This document shows positions 17,888 through 25,856 of a stretch of 64,000 nucleotides of DNA, one piece after another. The DNA is from Bacteroidaceae bacterium (lineage in GTDB: Bacteria; Bacteroidota; Bacteroidia; Bacteroidales; Bacteroidaceae), in contig JAKSIX010000002.1 of assembly GCA_024398595.1 (NCBI GenBank), forward strand, positions 27,946 through 91,945, in the 5' to 3' direction. Below the pieces are notes generated by a model. The model was not told the DNA's origin. It saw only the letters and a list, made by a program, of their open reading frames with translations, and did not search any database. The first letter of the stretch is position 1; every line of letters starts with the position of its first letter. Position numbers and translations under genes: made by a program.

Positions 17888-18610
17888 TCAAATTGAAGTG
17901 TTGTCTGATAGCGTTTGTTGTATTGTGTAGTCGCGGATACCGAATATGCCGGTTCCAATCCGTACCATATTGCTTCCCGCCTGAATGGCTGTCCTGTAAT
18001 CGCCGCTCATTCCGGCGGATATTGTCCTGAAATCATTGCTTTCGCTGAAGAACCTCTCTTTCGTGGAGTTGAAGAAAGCAACCAGCCTCCTGAATTCCGT
18101 GAGAACCTGTTGCCCGTTGTCAGTATTGCTGGCCATTCCCATTACGCCTCCTATCCTTACGTGGCTGAGAGTCCGCCAATTGCCTTCTGCGAGCATGTCG
18201 GAACATTCCTCTGGAAAGAAACCGAATTTGCTCTCCTCCGTTGCTATGTGAATCTGAAGCAGGCAGGTTATGGTACGCCCGAAACGCTCTGCCTGACGGT
18301 TGGTTTCCTCAAGTGCGGCAAAGGAGTCAATACCCTGAATGGTTGATACGAACGATGCCATCTGGCGTATCTTGTTACGCTGTACGTGACCTATGAAGTG
18401 CCATTCGATGTCTTTGGGCAGGACTTCGTGCTTGGCCACCATCTCCTGCACCTTGTTCTCACCGAAAATCCTCTGGCCGGCATCGTATGCTGCCTGTATG
18501 AACTCCACAGGGTGTGTCTTGGACACGGCAACGAGAGTCACATTCCCGGGAAGAGACTTCCTGATTCCATCAAGTCTTTGCGCTATGCCGCTGATGTCTT
18601 CCGTATCCAT
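17888..18610 (-). CDS. YggS/PLPBP family PLP homeostasis protein
   Basis: This 240-residue YggS-family protein has a single-domain alanine-racemase-like barrel that binds PLP and affects vitamin B6 and amino-acid balance without known catalysis. The PLP lysine lies in LVAVSKTHP. GENKVQEM, EWHFIGHVQRNK and SAGMSGDYRTAI are family signatures. A TTG eight codons upstream could extend it. The ATG at 18610 is preferred because the resulting length and start fit the family. It is the first gene of the yggS - acyl ligase - yfhO operon and diverges from the permease gene across a 97-base promoter region. Confidence 0.9.
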   Translation of the reverse strand: MDTEDISGIAQRLDGIRKSLPGNVTLVAVSKTHPVEFIQAAYDAGQRIFGENKVQEMVAKHEVLPKDIEWHFIGHVQRNKIRQMASFVSTIQGIDSFAALEETNRQAERFGRTITCLLQIHIATEESKFGFFPEECSDMLAEGNWRTLSHVRIGGVMGMASNTDNGQQVLTEFRRLVAFFNSTKERFFSESNDFRTISAGMSGDYRTAIQAGSNMVRIGTGIFGIRDYTIQQTLSDNTSI

Positions 18611-18637
18611 TTGTACAAACTGCCGCGAATTCAACTA

Positions 18638-18653
18638 CAAACTTACAAAAATA
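18638..18653 (-). promoter_or_regulatory. Two adjacent -7 boxes upstream of yggS
   Basis: On the minus strand TATTTTTG (18646-18653) and TAAGTTTG (18638-18645) both match TAnnTTTG and lie end to end, 28-36 bases before the yggS ATG. No clear TTTG -33 box was found, so which one is used is open. Confidence 0.45.
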
Positions 18654-18707
18654 TAACGATAAAAAGGTTATATTCGCGATGCTATTTGGATATTACTTTG
18701 CTTCAGC

Positions 18708-19949
18708 GTGGTTGGGAAATTTATTGCAGGGAGATTGTACAGACGTGGTGACGGGGCTCGCGGGGCTACGCGCCCGGCTGTCATTATCGCCACTGTAGGA
18801 GTGTCCCTCGGACTGTTCGTGATGATACTCTCAATGGCTGTAGCCCGGGGATTCCGTAATCAGGTAAGTGAGAAGGTCCGTGGATTCATGCAGGATATTC
18901 AGGTGGTCAACTGCGGCTATTCCACGGAATCTGACGAACTGCCTGTGTCCTGTCCGGTCGGGAACTTCGATATGCTGCTTGCCGGAAACAGGATAGAGCA
19001 CGCACAAAGGTATGTGGAGAAAGCGGGGGTGCTTCGTACAGACAGTTCATTCCAGGGATTTGTGCTGAAGGGGGTAGGGCAGGAATACGATTTTTCCTTC
19101 CTTGAAAGTTATCTGCTTGAAGGTGAAATTCCGGCTTGCAGTGACAGCGTGGCGTCCGGTGGCGTTCTGCTGTCCAAGACTTTGGCCGACCGGCTGGAAC
19201 TTTCTGTAGGAGACAAGGTTGATGCCTGCTTTATGCAGGAGCGCATAAGGCTCAGACGTTTTACCGTGGCGGGTATCTATCAGACCAATTTCCCCGATTA
19301 CGACAAGGTCTATGCCTTCACCGATATACATGCGCTCCAGCAGATAAACGGGTGGAGTGCGGAACAGAGTTCCGGAATAGAACTGACAGTTGCGGATGGT
19401 GTGCCTCTGTACGATGCATATATGGATGCCCGTTCAGTGTTCGATGAAATTACGGTGCGTACGGGCGAACCTTATATGATACGCACTACACAGCAGATTA
19501 ATTCCGGGCTGTTTGCGTGGCTTGACATACTGAATGTCAATGTCGTTATCATACTTCTGCTGATGATGGGCATTGCCGGATTCACCATTATCTCCGGCCT
19601 TCTGATAATAATACTGGAGCGTACCTCAATGATAGGGATGCTCAAGGCGATGGGGGCGGGCAATGGCCTGATCCGGAGAATTTTCCTGATGCTTTCCGCC
19701 AGAATAGTCATGAAAGGTATGGTTATCGGCGATGTGCTGGGAATTGGCCTTTGCCTGTTGCAGCAGCGTTGTCACGTCATACCTTTGAATCCGGAAAACT
19801 ATTATCTTGACAGTGTTCCGTGCGAGTTGGGTACAGGTTGGCTGCTGCTGCTCAATATCACGGTATTCGTGCTGTCGTTGCTGATGCTGACAGGCCCGTC
19901 TGCCGTCATATCACGGATAGCACCTTCCCGGTCAATCAGATTCGAGTGA
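18708..19949 (+). CDS. FtsX/LolC-like ABC transporter permease
   Basis: This 413-residue permease has the LolC/LolE-MacB layout: one N-terminal membrane segment (about residues 25-45), a large periplasmic MacB-type domain, and three C-terminal membrane segments with an FtsX core. The start MVGKFIAGRLYRR fits the cytoplasmic lead of lipoprotein-releasing system permeases. The start codon is GTG, with no closer ATG that keeps the conserved N-terminus. It may help move lipoproteins to the outer membrane, but no dedicated ATPase or second permease is next to it. The FtsE-like ATPase 2.4 kb away is on the other strand in a different operon. Its last 18 bases overlap the convergent lysA gene. Confidence 0.82.
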   Translation: MVGKFIAGRLYRRGDGARGATRPAVIIATVGVSLGLFVMILSMAVARGFRNQVSEKVRGFMQDIQVVNCGYSTESDELPVSCPVGNFDMLLAGNRIEHAQRYVEKAGVLRTDSSFQGFVLKGVGQEYDFSFLESYLLEGEIPACSDSVASGGVLLSKTLADRLELSVGDKVDACFMQERIRLRRFTVAGIYQTNFPDYDKVYAFTDIHALQQINGWSAEQSSGIELTVADGVPLYDAYMDARSVFDEITVRTGEPYMIRTTQQINSGLFAWLDILNVNVVIILLLMMGIAGFTIISGLLIIILERTSMIGMLKAMGAGNGLIRRIFLMLSARIVMKGMVIGDVLGIGLCLLQQRCHVIPLNPENYYLDSVPCELGTGWLLLLNITVFVLSLLMLTGPSAVISRIAPSRSIRFE

Positions 19950-21059
19950 CTCCGTGCGTGGCAGTGTTCTCAGATTGTAGCAGGAGGCCATGCTCTCACC
20001 GTATGCACCTGCCGACTTGATTGCAAGCAGGTCACCTCTGCGGATTTCCGGAAGTTCCCTGTCCTTGCCGAAAGTGTCCGATGACTCACATATCGGTCCC
20101 ACCACATCATAGACCTGCAACTTGCCGTCAGGATTGCTGAGATTGTCTATTCTGTGATATGCGCCGTACAGTGCCGGTCTGATCAGGTCGGTCATACCGG
20201 CATCGGTTATCGCGAACTGTTTCAGCGGATTTTTCTTGACATACAGCACCTTGGTTATCAGTTGTCCGCATTGTGCGACAATGGAACGTCCCAACTCAAA
20301 ATGCAGTTCCTGCCCGGGACGCAGTTCCAGATTATTGCGGAATATGTCAAAGTAGCCTCTGAAATCGGCTATAGGGTTATTGTCAGGGTCAGTGTAGTCA
20401 ATGCCGAGACCGCCACCGACATTGATATGTCCGGCAGTAAAACCGTTTCCCTGTAGGCTGTCCTGTATATCATTGATGCGGAGGCAAAGCTTCCGGAATG
20501 GCTCCAGATTGAGAATCTGCGAGCCTATGTGAAAATGCAGCCCATCCACGATAATGTTATCCATACTGATGGCTTTGGCTATGATGCCGTCAAGCATGTT
20601 GAGATCTATGCCGAATTTGTTACCGGCAACGCCCGTGGTTATTTTCGAGTGTGTGTGGGCATCGACATCGGGATTCACCCTGAATGCTATGCGGGCTTTT
20701 TTACCAAGACTGTGTGCCCTTTCCTGTATGACATCCAGTTCCGGCTCGGACTCGACGTTGATGCAGAATATGTCATTCTCAAGTGCGAGGTCTATTTCCC
20801 AGTCAGCCTTGCCGACTCCTGCAAAGACTATTGCCGATGGGGGGAATCCTGCATTGAGCGCGGCCTTGACCTCTCCTCCGCTGACACAGTCCATGCCCAG
20901 TCCGTACTCCTTTATATGCTTCAGCAACAGTGGATTGGAGTTGGCTTTGACGGCATAATGAATGTGACAGCGGCTGTCGTTCCCGGTCAGTTCACGCAGT
21001 TCATCCAGCGTCCTGCGGAGCAGTCCGATGTCATACCGGTAGAATGGTGTGTCTGTCAT
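19932..21059 (-). CDS. lysA: Diaminopimelate decarboxylase
   Basis: LysA performs the last step of lysine synthesis, converting meso-diaminopimelate to lysine. It is a fold-type III PLP enzyme of 375 residues. HYAVKANSNP holds the PLP lysine, followed by HFHIGSQI, GGGLGIDY, the GPICESSDTF active-site cysteine region and a C-terminal GAYGESMASCYNLR. It is slightly shorter than many LysA proteins but has all core motifs. The start overlaps the lysC stop by ATGA, so the two lysine-pathway genes are probably translationally coupled. It is the last gene of the his-ftsE-lys operon and its 3' end overlaps the convergent permease gene. Confidence 0.95.
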   Translation of the reverse strand: MTDTPFYRYDIGLLRRTLDELRELTGNDSRCHIHYAVKANSNPLLLKHIKEYGLGMDCVSGGEVKAALNAGFPPSAIVFAGVGKADWEIDLALENDIFCINVESEPELDVIQERAHSLGKKARIAFRVNPDVDAHTHSKITTGVAGNKFGIDLNMLDGIIAKAISMDNIIVDGLHFHIGSQILNLEPFRKLCLRINDIQDSLQGNGFTAGHINVGGGLGIDYTDPDNNPIADFRGYFDIFRNNLELRPGQELHFELGRSIVAQCGQLITKVLYVKKNPLKQFAITDAGMTDLIRPALYGAYHRIDNLSNPDGKLQVYDVVGPICESSDTFGKDRELPEIRRGDLLAIKSAGAYGESMASCYNLRTLPRTESLESD

Positions 21060-22375
21060 TTTCTGAATATGGTGTCGCTCAGTCTCTGCAATGCGCGCTT
21101 CTTGTCATCTTCCTTTATAAGGAACGAGATGTTGTAGCTGCTGCCTCCGTATGATATCATATGTATGGGAATATCGCTCAGCGCATCCATTACGCGTGAC
21201 TCAAATCCCACATTGTTCCATTTCATGTCTCCGACTACGCAGATTATGCACATATTGGTCTCAACGCTTACTGTGCCGAGCTCTTTCAGTTCGTTCAGGA
21301 TTGCGTCCAAGTTCTGCGGATTGTCAATGGACATTGATACGCCGACCTCCGATGTGCAAATCATATCAATAGGAGTCTTGTGGGCTTCGAATATCTCAAA
21401 TACCTTTCGGAGAAAACCGTATGCCAGCAGCATCCGGCTTGATTTGATGTTGATGACCGTAATGTTGTCCTTTGCGGCAACGGCCTTTATCTTGCCGTGG
21501 TCGGTCTCATTGTCAATCAGCGTGCCGGGAGCGTCCGGCTGCATAGTGTTCAGCAGACGTACAGGTATGCCGGCGTTCTTGGCCGGAAGCACGCAGGTGG
21601 GGTGGAGAATCTTGGCTCCGAAATATGCCAGCTCGGCAGCCTCGTCAAACAGGAGGTGACGTACCGGCTGGGTATTGTTCACTATCCTCGGGTCGTTGTT
21701 GTGCATTCCGTCAATGTCTGTCCAGATCTGTATTTCCTCCGCATGGAGCACTGCCCCTATTATCGATGCGGAGTAGTCGCTGCCGCCACGCTGCAGGTTG
21801 TCGATGTCGCCGTTGATGTTACGGCAGATGAATCCCTGGGTGATATATATCTGAATGTCGGAGTCCGTGTCAATGTGCTTTGCGATGTTCTTCTGTATGT
21901 AGCTCATATCCGGTTCCCCGTTGATGTCGGTTCTCATGAACTCAAGTGCCGGTATCAGGGCGGCATTCACACCTTTCTCACAGAGCAGGCTCGTCATCAT
22001 AAATGTGGAAAGCAGCTCTCCCTGTGCCAGAATCTCCTTCTCTTCCTTTTCTGTGAACCGGATATTTCCGAACGATCTGAGGTGCTCGAATTTCCTGTCG
22101 ATGAAATCCTGCGCGTTCTGTCTGTAGGTCACAGTGCCGTACAGATTCGCTACATGCTGTGAATATGCATCGTGCAACCTGTCAATGACGGCCACGGCGT
22201 TTCCGTTCTCTCCCTTGCTGTAGTATTTCGCTATCTCCACAAGCGTGTTGGTGGTCCCGGCCATAGCTGACAGGACAACCAGTTTCTGTTCGCCGTCGTT
22301 ACATATAAGGTTACTTACCTCATTCATCCTCTGCGGACTCCCTACCGAAGTGCCGCCAAATTTCAGAACTTTCAT
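21056..22375 (-). CDS. lysC: Aspartate kinase (monofunctional)
   Basis: Aspartokinase phosphorylates aspartate as the first step to lysine, threonine, methionine and diaminopimelate. The 439-residue protein starts [17 protein letters not shown]. It has the catalytic RGGSDYSASIIGA and WTDIDGMHNNDPR segments and two C-terminal ACT domains (about residues 300-439) that normally mediate feedback control. It is not fused to homoserine dehydrogenase. Its start overlaps the ftsE-like stop by ATGA and its stop overlaps lysA, so expression is tied to the operon. No lysine riboswitch is visible, since the gene lies inside the operon. Confidence 0.95.
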   Translation of the reverse strand: MKVLKFGGTSVGSPQRMNEVSNLICNDGEQKLVVLSAMAGTTNTLVEIAKYYSKGENGNAVAVIDRLHDAYSQHVANLYGTVTYRQNAQDFIDRKFEHLRSFGNIRFTEKEEKEILAQGELLSTFMMTSLLCEKGVNAALIPALEFMRTDINGEPDMSYIQKNIAKHIDTDSDIQIYITQGFICRNINGDIDNLQRGGSDYSASIIGAVLHAEEIQIWTDIDGMHNNDPRIVNNTQPVRHLLFDEAAELAYFGAKILHPTCVLPAKNAGIPVRLLNTMQPDAPGTLIDNETDHGKIKAVAAKDNITVINIKSSRMLLAYGFLRKVFEIFEAHKTPIDMICTSEVGVSMSIDNPQNLDAILNELKELGTVSVETNMCIICVVGDMKWNNVGFESRVMDALSDIPIHMISYGGSSYNISFLIKEDDKKRALQRLSDTIFRK

Positions 22376-23070
22376 ATAGATACGTTTGTGTTGTTGTCAA
22401 TCTCGTGCAGACATCTGTCCCTGCATTCCATAACGCGGCCCGGAAATTCTGTGAGCCATTGCAGATTGTGGGTTATCATTACTACAGCGGTGCCCGATTC
22501 CCTGACCTTGTGGAGTATACCTATTATCTGACGGCCTGTCTCCGGGTCAAGATTCCCTGTAGGCTCGTCGGCCAGAATGAGTTCCGGATCATTGAGCAGT
22601 GCCCTTGCAATGCATATACGCTGCTGTTCTCCGCCGGACAGCTCGTGAGGCATCTTATAGCCTTTGGTGTCCATTCCGACCAGAGACAGGACTTCCATTA
22701 TCCTCTGGCTTATCATGCGCTTGTCCTTCCATCCTGTCGATTCCAGCACGAACTTGAGATTTTCGTGTACATTCCTGTCCGTCAGCAGCTGGAAGTCCTG
22801 GAAAATGACACCCAGTCTGCGGCGCAGCTTGGGTATCCGGTTCCGTTTGATGGACGACATATCCTCTCCGAGTACGTAGGCATGACTCTCCGGTCCCTGA
22901 CATATTACATCAAGCTCGCCGTAGAGAGTCTTTATCAGCGTACTTTTGCCTGCCCCTACTTTTCCTATGAGATATACGAAATCTCCCTGTCCAACTGTAA
23001 ATGTCACATCGCCAAGAACATACATATCTTCCTGGTGAATCTCGATGCCTCTGTAGTCAATAAGTGTCAT
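22372..23070 (-). CDS. ftsE: FtsE-like cell-division ABC transporter ATPase
   Basis: This 232-residue ABC ATPase is close to FtsE, which with FtsX controls peptidoglycan hydrolases during division. It has Walker [10 protein letters not shown], the Q-loop FQDFQLL, signature LSGGEQQR, Walker [10 protein letters not shown] and the switch His in MITHN. The FtsX partner is not adjacent, as is usual in Bacteroidetes, where ftsE and ftsX are often unlinked. It sits between hisIE (6-base gap) and lysC (4-base overlap) in a biosynthetic operon, an odd setting for a division gene. A LolD- or MacB-type ATPase is the alternative reading. Confidence 0.8.
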   Translation of the reverse strand: MTLIDYRGIEIHQEDMYVLGDVTFTVGQGDFVYLIGKVGAGKSTLIKTLYGELDVICQGPESHAYVLGEDMSSIKRNRIPKLRRRLGVIFQDFQLLTDRNVHENLKFVLESTGWKDKRMISQRIMEVLSLVGMDTKGYKMPHELSGGEQQRICIARALLNDPELILADEPTGNLDPETGRQIIGILHKVRESGTAVVMITHNLQWLTEFPGRVMECRDRCLHEIDNNTNVSI

Positions 23071-23076
23071 CGGCGG

Positions 23077-23670
23077 TTATTTGTGACGTTTCTTCAATTC
23101 TGCCGCAAGTTCCTCTATGCGGTGCCCCTTCGACGTAAGCAATACAATGAGGTGATATATAAGGTCTGATGCCTCGTAAATAAGCCTGTCATCGGTGCCG
23201 TTGGTGGCTTCAATCACAGTTTCTACAGCTTCTTCTCCAACTTTCTGGGCCATACGGTTCACTCCGCTCCTGAACAGGGATGTGGTGTATGAACTTTCCG
23301 GCATATCCCGGTATCTCTTGCAGATGAAGTCCTGCAGATATGACAGGAAGTTTATGTCTGCACAGTTCTTCTCTCCCCAGCATGTGTCCGCTCCTGTGTG
23401 GCAGACGGGTCCTGTAGGGTTTGCCTTGATAAGAAGGGTGTCGTTATCGCAATCGTTGAGAATGGACACTACATTGAGGAAGTTTCCGCTTTCTTCGCCT
23501 TTTGTCCAGAGTTTCTGTCTGGTGCGGCTGAAGAATGTGACCTTGCCTGTACTGACTGTCCTGTCGTAAGCCTCTTCGTTCATGAACCCGAGCATCAGCA
23601 CCTTGCCTGTGACGTTGTCCTGGATTATGGCAGGAACAAGTCCGCCCATTTTCTCGAAATCTATTTCCAT
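23077..23670 (-). CDS. hisI: Bifunctional phosphoribosyl-AMP cyclohydrolase / phosphoribosyl-ATP pyrophosphatase
   Basis: This 197-residue HisIE fusion catalyses the second and third steps of histidine synthesis. The N-terminal cyclohydrolase domain (about residues 1-105) has VLMLGFMNEEAYD, FFSRTRQKLWTKGEESGN and the zinc-binding CHTGADTCWG. The C-terminal pyrophosphatase domain has KVGEEAVETVIEATNG and a Glu-rich helical bundle. Both halves are complete. It follows hisF by 11 bases and precedes ftsE by 6 bases on the same strand. Confidence 0.95.
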   Translation of the reverse strand: MEIDFEKMGGLVPAIIQDNVTGKVLMLGFMNEEAYDRTVSTGKVTFFSRTRQKLWTKGEESGNFLNVVSILNDCDNDTLLIKANPTGPVCHTGADTCWGEKNCADINFLSYLQDFICKRYRDMPESSYTTSLFRSGVNRMAQKVGEEAVETVIEATNGTDDRLIYEASDLIYHLIVLLTSKGHRIEELAAELKKRHK

Positions 23671-23681
23671 ATTGTCTGTAG

Positions 23682-24440
23682 TTATATGATTCTTACCGGG
23701 ATTTTCTGCCCGTAAAGATACTCCTTTAAATCCTTAATACCTATGTCTCCAAAATGAAATACACCTGCGGCAAGTGCGGCATCAGCATTGCCGATGGTAA
23801 ATGCATCCCTGAAATGCTCCATCTTTCCGGCCCCGCCCGATGCTATCACCGGTATCGGAAGCAATTGATGCAGTTTTGCAAGAGTGTCGTTAGGATAGCC
23901 GTCGCGTGTGCCGTCGTGGTCCATACTCGTGAACAGAATCTCGCCGGCTCCCAAATCCGATGCCTTCATTGCCCAGTCAAACAGGTCTATGTCTGTCTCA
24001 AGCCGTCCGCCGTTCAGGAAGCATCTCCATCCTTGCGGTGTCATACGGCCGTCAATGGCCACTACGCAGACCTGCTGTCCGAAAGCTTTCGCAATTTCGC
24101 TGACAAGTTCAGGCCTTCTGATTGCGGCTGAGTTAACGGATACCTTGTCGGCTCCGGCCAGAAGCATCCTCTCCACATCGTCAACGCTTCTGATACCTCC
24201 TCCCACGGTAAACGGTATTGATATCTCTGCGGCAATCCTCTTTACCACCTCTGTAAATGTATCGCGTCCCTGATGGCTTGCTGTAATATCAAGGTAAACC
24301 AGCTCGTCCGCCCCCTGCTCACTGTAGATGCGACCCAGCTCAACCGGGTCGCCTGCATCGCGCAGGTTTACGAAATTCACGCCTTTGACGGTTCTTCCTT
24401 CGCAAACGTCCAGACAGGGTATTATTCTTTTGGCAAGCAT
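23682..24440 (-). CDS. hisF: Imidazole glycerol phosphate synthase, cyclase subunit
   Basis: HisF is the cyclase half of IGP synthase. It uses ammonia from HisH to turn PRFAR into imidazole glycerol phosphate and AICAR. The 252-residue barrel starts MLAKRIIPCLDVCEGRTVKG, where the catalytic Asp of PCLDV is visible, and carries the second catalytic Asp in TSMDHDGTRDGY. GGGIRSVDDV and ASGGAGKMEHF phosphate loops are present. Its partner hisH is two genes upstream, with hisA between them at 6-base spacing. Confidence 0.97.
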   Translation of the reverse strand: MLAKRIIPCLDVCEGRTVKGVNFVNLRDAGDPVELGRIYSEQGADELVYLDITASHQGRDTFTEVVKRIAAEISIPFTVGGGIRSVDDVERMLLAGADKVSVNSAAIRRPELVSEIAKAFGQQVCVVAIDGRMTPQGWRCFLNGGRLETDIDLFDWAMKASDLGAGEILFTSMDHDGTRDGYPNDTLAKLHQLLPIPVIASGGAGKMEHFRDAFTIGNADAALAAGVFHFGDIGIKDLKEYLYGQKIPVRII

Positions 24441-24446
24441 AGTGTG

Positions 24447-25181
24447 CTATCCGTCAGTTTTGTCATCGTTTATCGCGGCCATCACGTCCAACGTGATTCT
24501 TCCCTCGTAATATGCCTTGCCGACAATTGCCGAGTCAAGTCCGGCTTCTTTGAGCTCTGTCAGGTCAGCGGTTGACGACACGCCTCCGCTGGCTGTGAGT
24601 CTGATGTCGGGAAATTCAGCCAGAATCTTACGGTACAGTCCGGTGGCAGGTCCCTGAAGAGTCCCGTCCAGATTGATGTCTGTGCATATCACCTGTTTTA
24701 TTCCAATCGATTTGTATTTTCTGATAAATCCGAACAAATCCAACTGACTGTCCTCTTTCCATCCGTTGATGGATATCTTTCCGTTGCGGGCATCTGCTCC
24801 GAGTATTATCCGGTCAGCTCCGTATCGTTCCGCCCATTCGGCGACCTTGTCAGGGGAACTGACGGCAATACTGCCTACGGTGACCATCGATGCGCCTGCG
24901 TCAAATGCCGATTCAATATCCGCGTCGCTCTTGATGCCCCCGCCGAAATCTACTGTGAGACCTGTCTTGGAGCATATATCGTGCAACACGGAACGGTTGA
25001 TGATGTGGTCTCCGCCTGCTCCGTTCAAATCGACCAGATGTATGCGTCTGAAGCCTTTGCTCTGGAACAGCAGTGCCATATCCAAGGGCGTGTCACAATA
25101 TATCTTCTGCGATGAGTAGTCTCCCTTGGTCAGTCTTACGCACTTTCCGTCGAGAATGTCAATGGCGGGAATTATTGTCAT
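24447..25181 (-). CDS. hisA: ProFAR isomerase (HisA)
   Basis: HisA isomerises ProFAR to PRFAR, the substrate of the HisFH complex. It is a 244-residue (beta/alpha)8 barrel that begins MTIIPAIDILDGKCVRLTKG, with the catalytic Asp in AIDI, and has the matching Asp in CTDINLDGTLQG. Phosphate-binding loops FGGGIKS and ASGGVSST are both intact. It lies 6 bases after hisH and 6 bases before hisF, so the genes are co-transcribed. Confidence 0.97.
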   Translation of the reverse strand: MTIIPAIDILDGKCVRLTKGDYSSQKIYCDTPLDMALLFQSKGFRRIHLVDLNGAGGDHIINRSVLHDICSKTGLTVDFGGGIKSDADIESAFDAGASMVTVGSIAVSSPDKVAEWAERYGADRIILGADARNGKISINGWKEDSQLDLFGFIRKYKSIGIKQVICTDINLDGTLQGPATGLYRKILAEFPDIRLTASGGVSSTADLTELKEAGLDSAIVGKAYYEGRITLDVMAAINDDKTDG

Positions 25182-25187
25182 TATTAT

Positions 25188-25778
25188 TTACAAATCAAGA
25201 AAGTTGCACAATATTTTTCCGCCGATTTTCCCGCTCTTCTCAGGATGAAACTGAGTCGCGTAGAAATTGTCCTTATGAAGCGCCGCACTGAATGGATTTA
25301 TGTAGGTGGTCTGCGCTATTGTCCAATCGCATACGGGTACGTAGAAACTGTGGACGAAATATACGGATTCCGGTCTGCGGAAGCCTTTGAACAGGGCATC
25401 CCCGGTGCATTCAATCCCGTTCCATCCCATATGCGGGACTTTATCCTCGTTGCTTGCCGCACGGAATCTTACGACAGGGACATTGAATATTCCCAAACAA
25501 TCCACATCGCCTTCTTCGCTGTGCGAACACATCAGCTGCTGTCCCAGACATATACCCAAGACAGGCTGTGCAAGTCCCTTGATAATGGAATCCAATCCGT
25601 GTGACCTGAGGTAGTCCATGGTCGTTGCGGCTTCTCCGACTCCGGGGAATATGACTTTGTCGGCCGAGCGAAGGGCTTCGGCATTGTCCGTCAGAATATG
25701 TTCTGCACCGAGTCTGTCCAAGGCGTGCATTACTGAACTGACATTTCCCGCATTGTATTTGACTATGGCTACTTTCAT
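25188..25778 (-). CDS. hisH: Imidazole glycerol phosphate synthase, glutamine amidotransferase subunit
   Basis: HisH hydrolyses glutamine and channels ammonia to HisF. The class I amidotransferase triad is visible: the Cys in LGICLGQQLM, and the His and Glu in ATQFHPEKSGKIG. The open frame extends 21 codons upstream, but the family start is MKVAIVKYNAGN, so the ATG at 25778 is chosen, giving 196 residues. A -7 promoter box lies 10 bases upstream, making this the first gene of the hisH-hisA-hisF-hisIE-ftsE-lysC-lysA operon. Confidence 0.95.
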   Translation of the reverse strand: MKVAIVKYNAGNVSSVMHALDRLGAEHILTDNAEALRSADKVIFPGVGEAATTMDYLRSHGLDSIIKGLAQPVLGICLGQQLMCSHSEEGDVDCLGIFNVPVVRFRAASNEDKVPHMGWNGIECTGDALFKGFRRPESVYFVHSFYVPVCDWTIAQTTYINPFSAALHKDNFYATQFHPEKSGKIGGKILCNFLDL

Positions 25779-25787
25779 ATCGGCCTG

Positions 25788-25795
25788 CAAAATTA
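25788..25795 (-). promoter_or_regulatory. -7 box of the his/lys operon promoter
   Basis: On the minus strand TAATTTTG is an exact TAnnTTTG match ending 10 bases before the hisH ATG. A TTTA about 20 bases further upstream is one mismatch from the -33 consensus. The short distance implies a very short leader, with no room for a leader-peptide attenuator. Confidence 0.55.
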
Positions 25796-25816
25796 TGAAA
25801 TGTTGTATAAATAAAG

Positions 25817-25824
25817 TAATTTTG
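25817..25824 (+). promoter_or_regulatory. -7 box of the ileS promoter
   Basis: TAATTTTG matches TAnnTTTG and lies 33 bases before the ileS ATG. No good -33 TTTG is visible. It is back to back with the divergent his promoter inside an intergenic region of under 80 bases. There is no room for a T-box riboswitch. Confidence 0.45.
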
Positions 25825-25856
25825 TAGTTTGAAACATTCAATTTAGGATTACGAGG

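Noticed and set aside
18708..23070. FtsX-like permease and FtsE as a functional FtsEX pair
   Set aside because: They are on opposite strands in different operons, and the permease has the LolC/MacB layout, much longer than FtsX.
22405..23169. Long open frame antisense to ftsE and hisIE (254 codons)
   Set aside because: It is fully opposite conserved genes, has no recognisable domain and arises from their codon bias.
25779..25856. T-box or his-leader attenuator between hisH and ileS
   Set aside because: The divergent region is under 80 bases, carries promoter boxes close to both ATG codons and leaves no room for a leader RNA.
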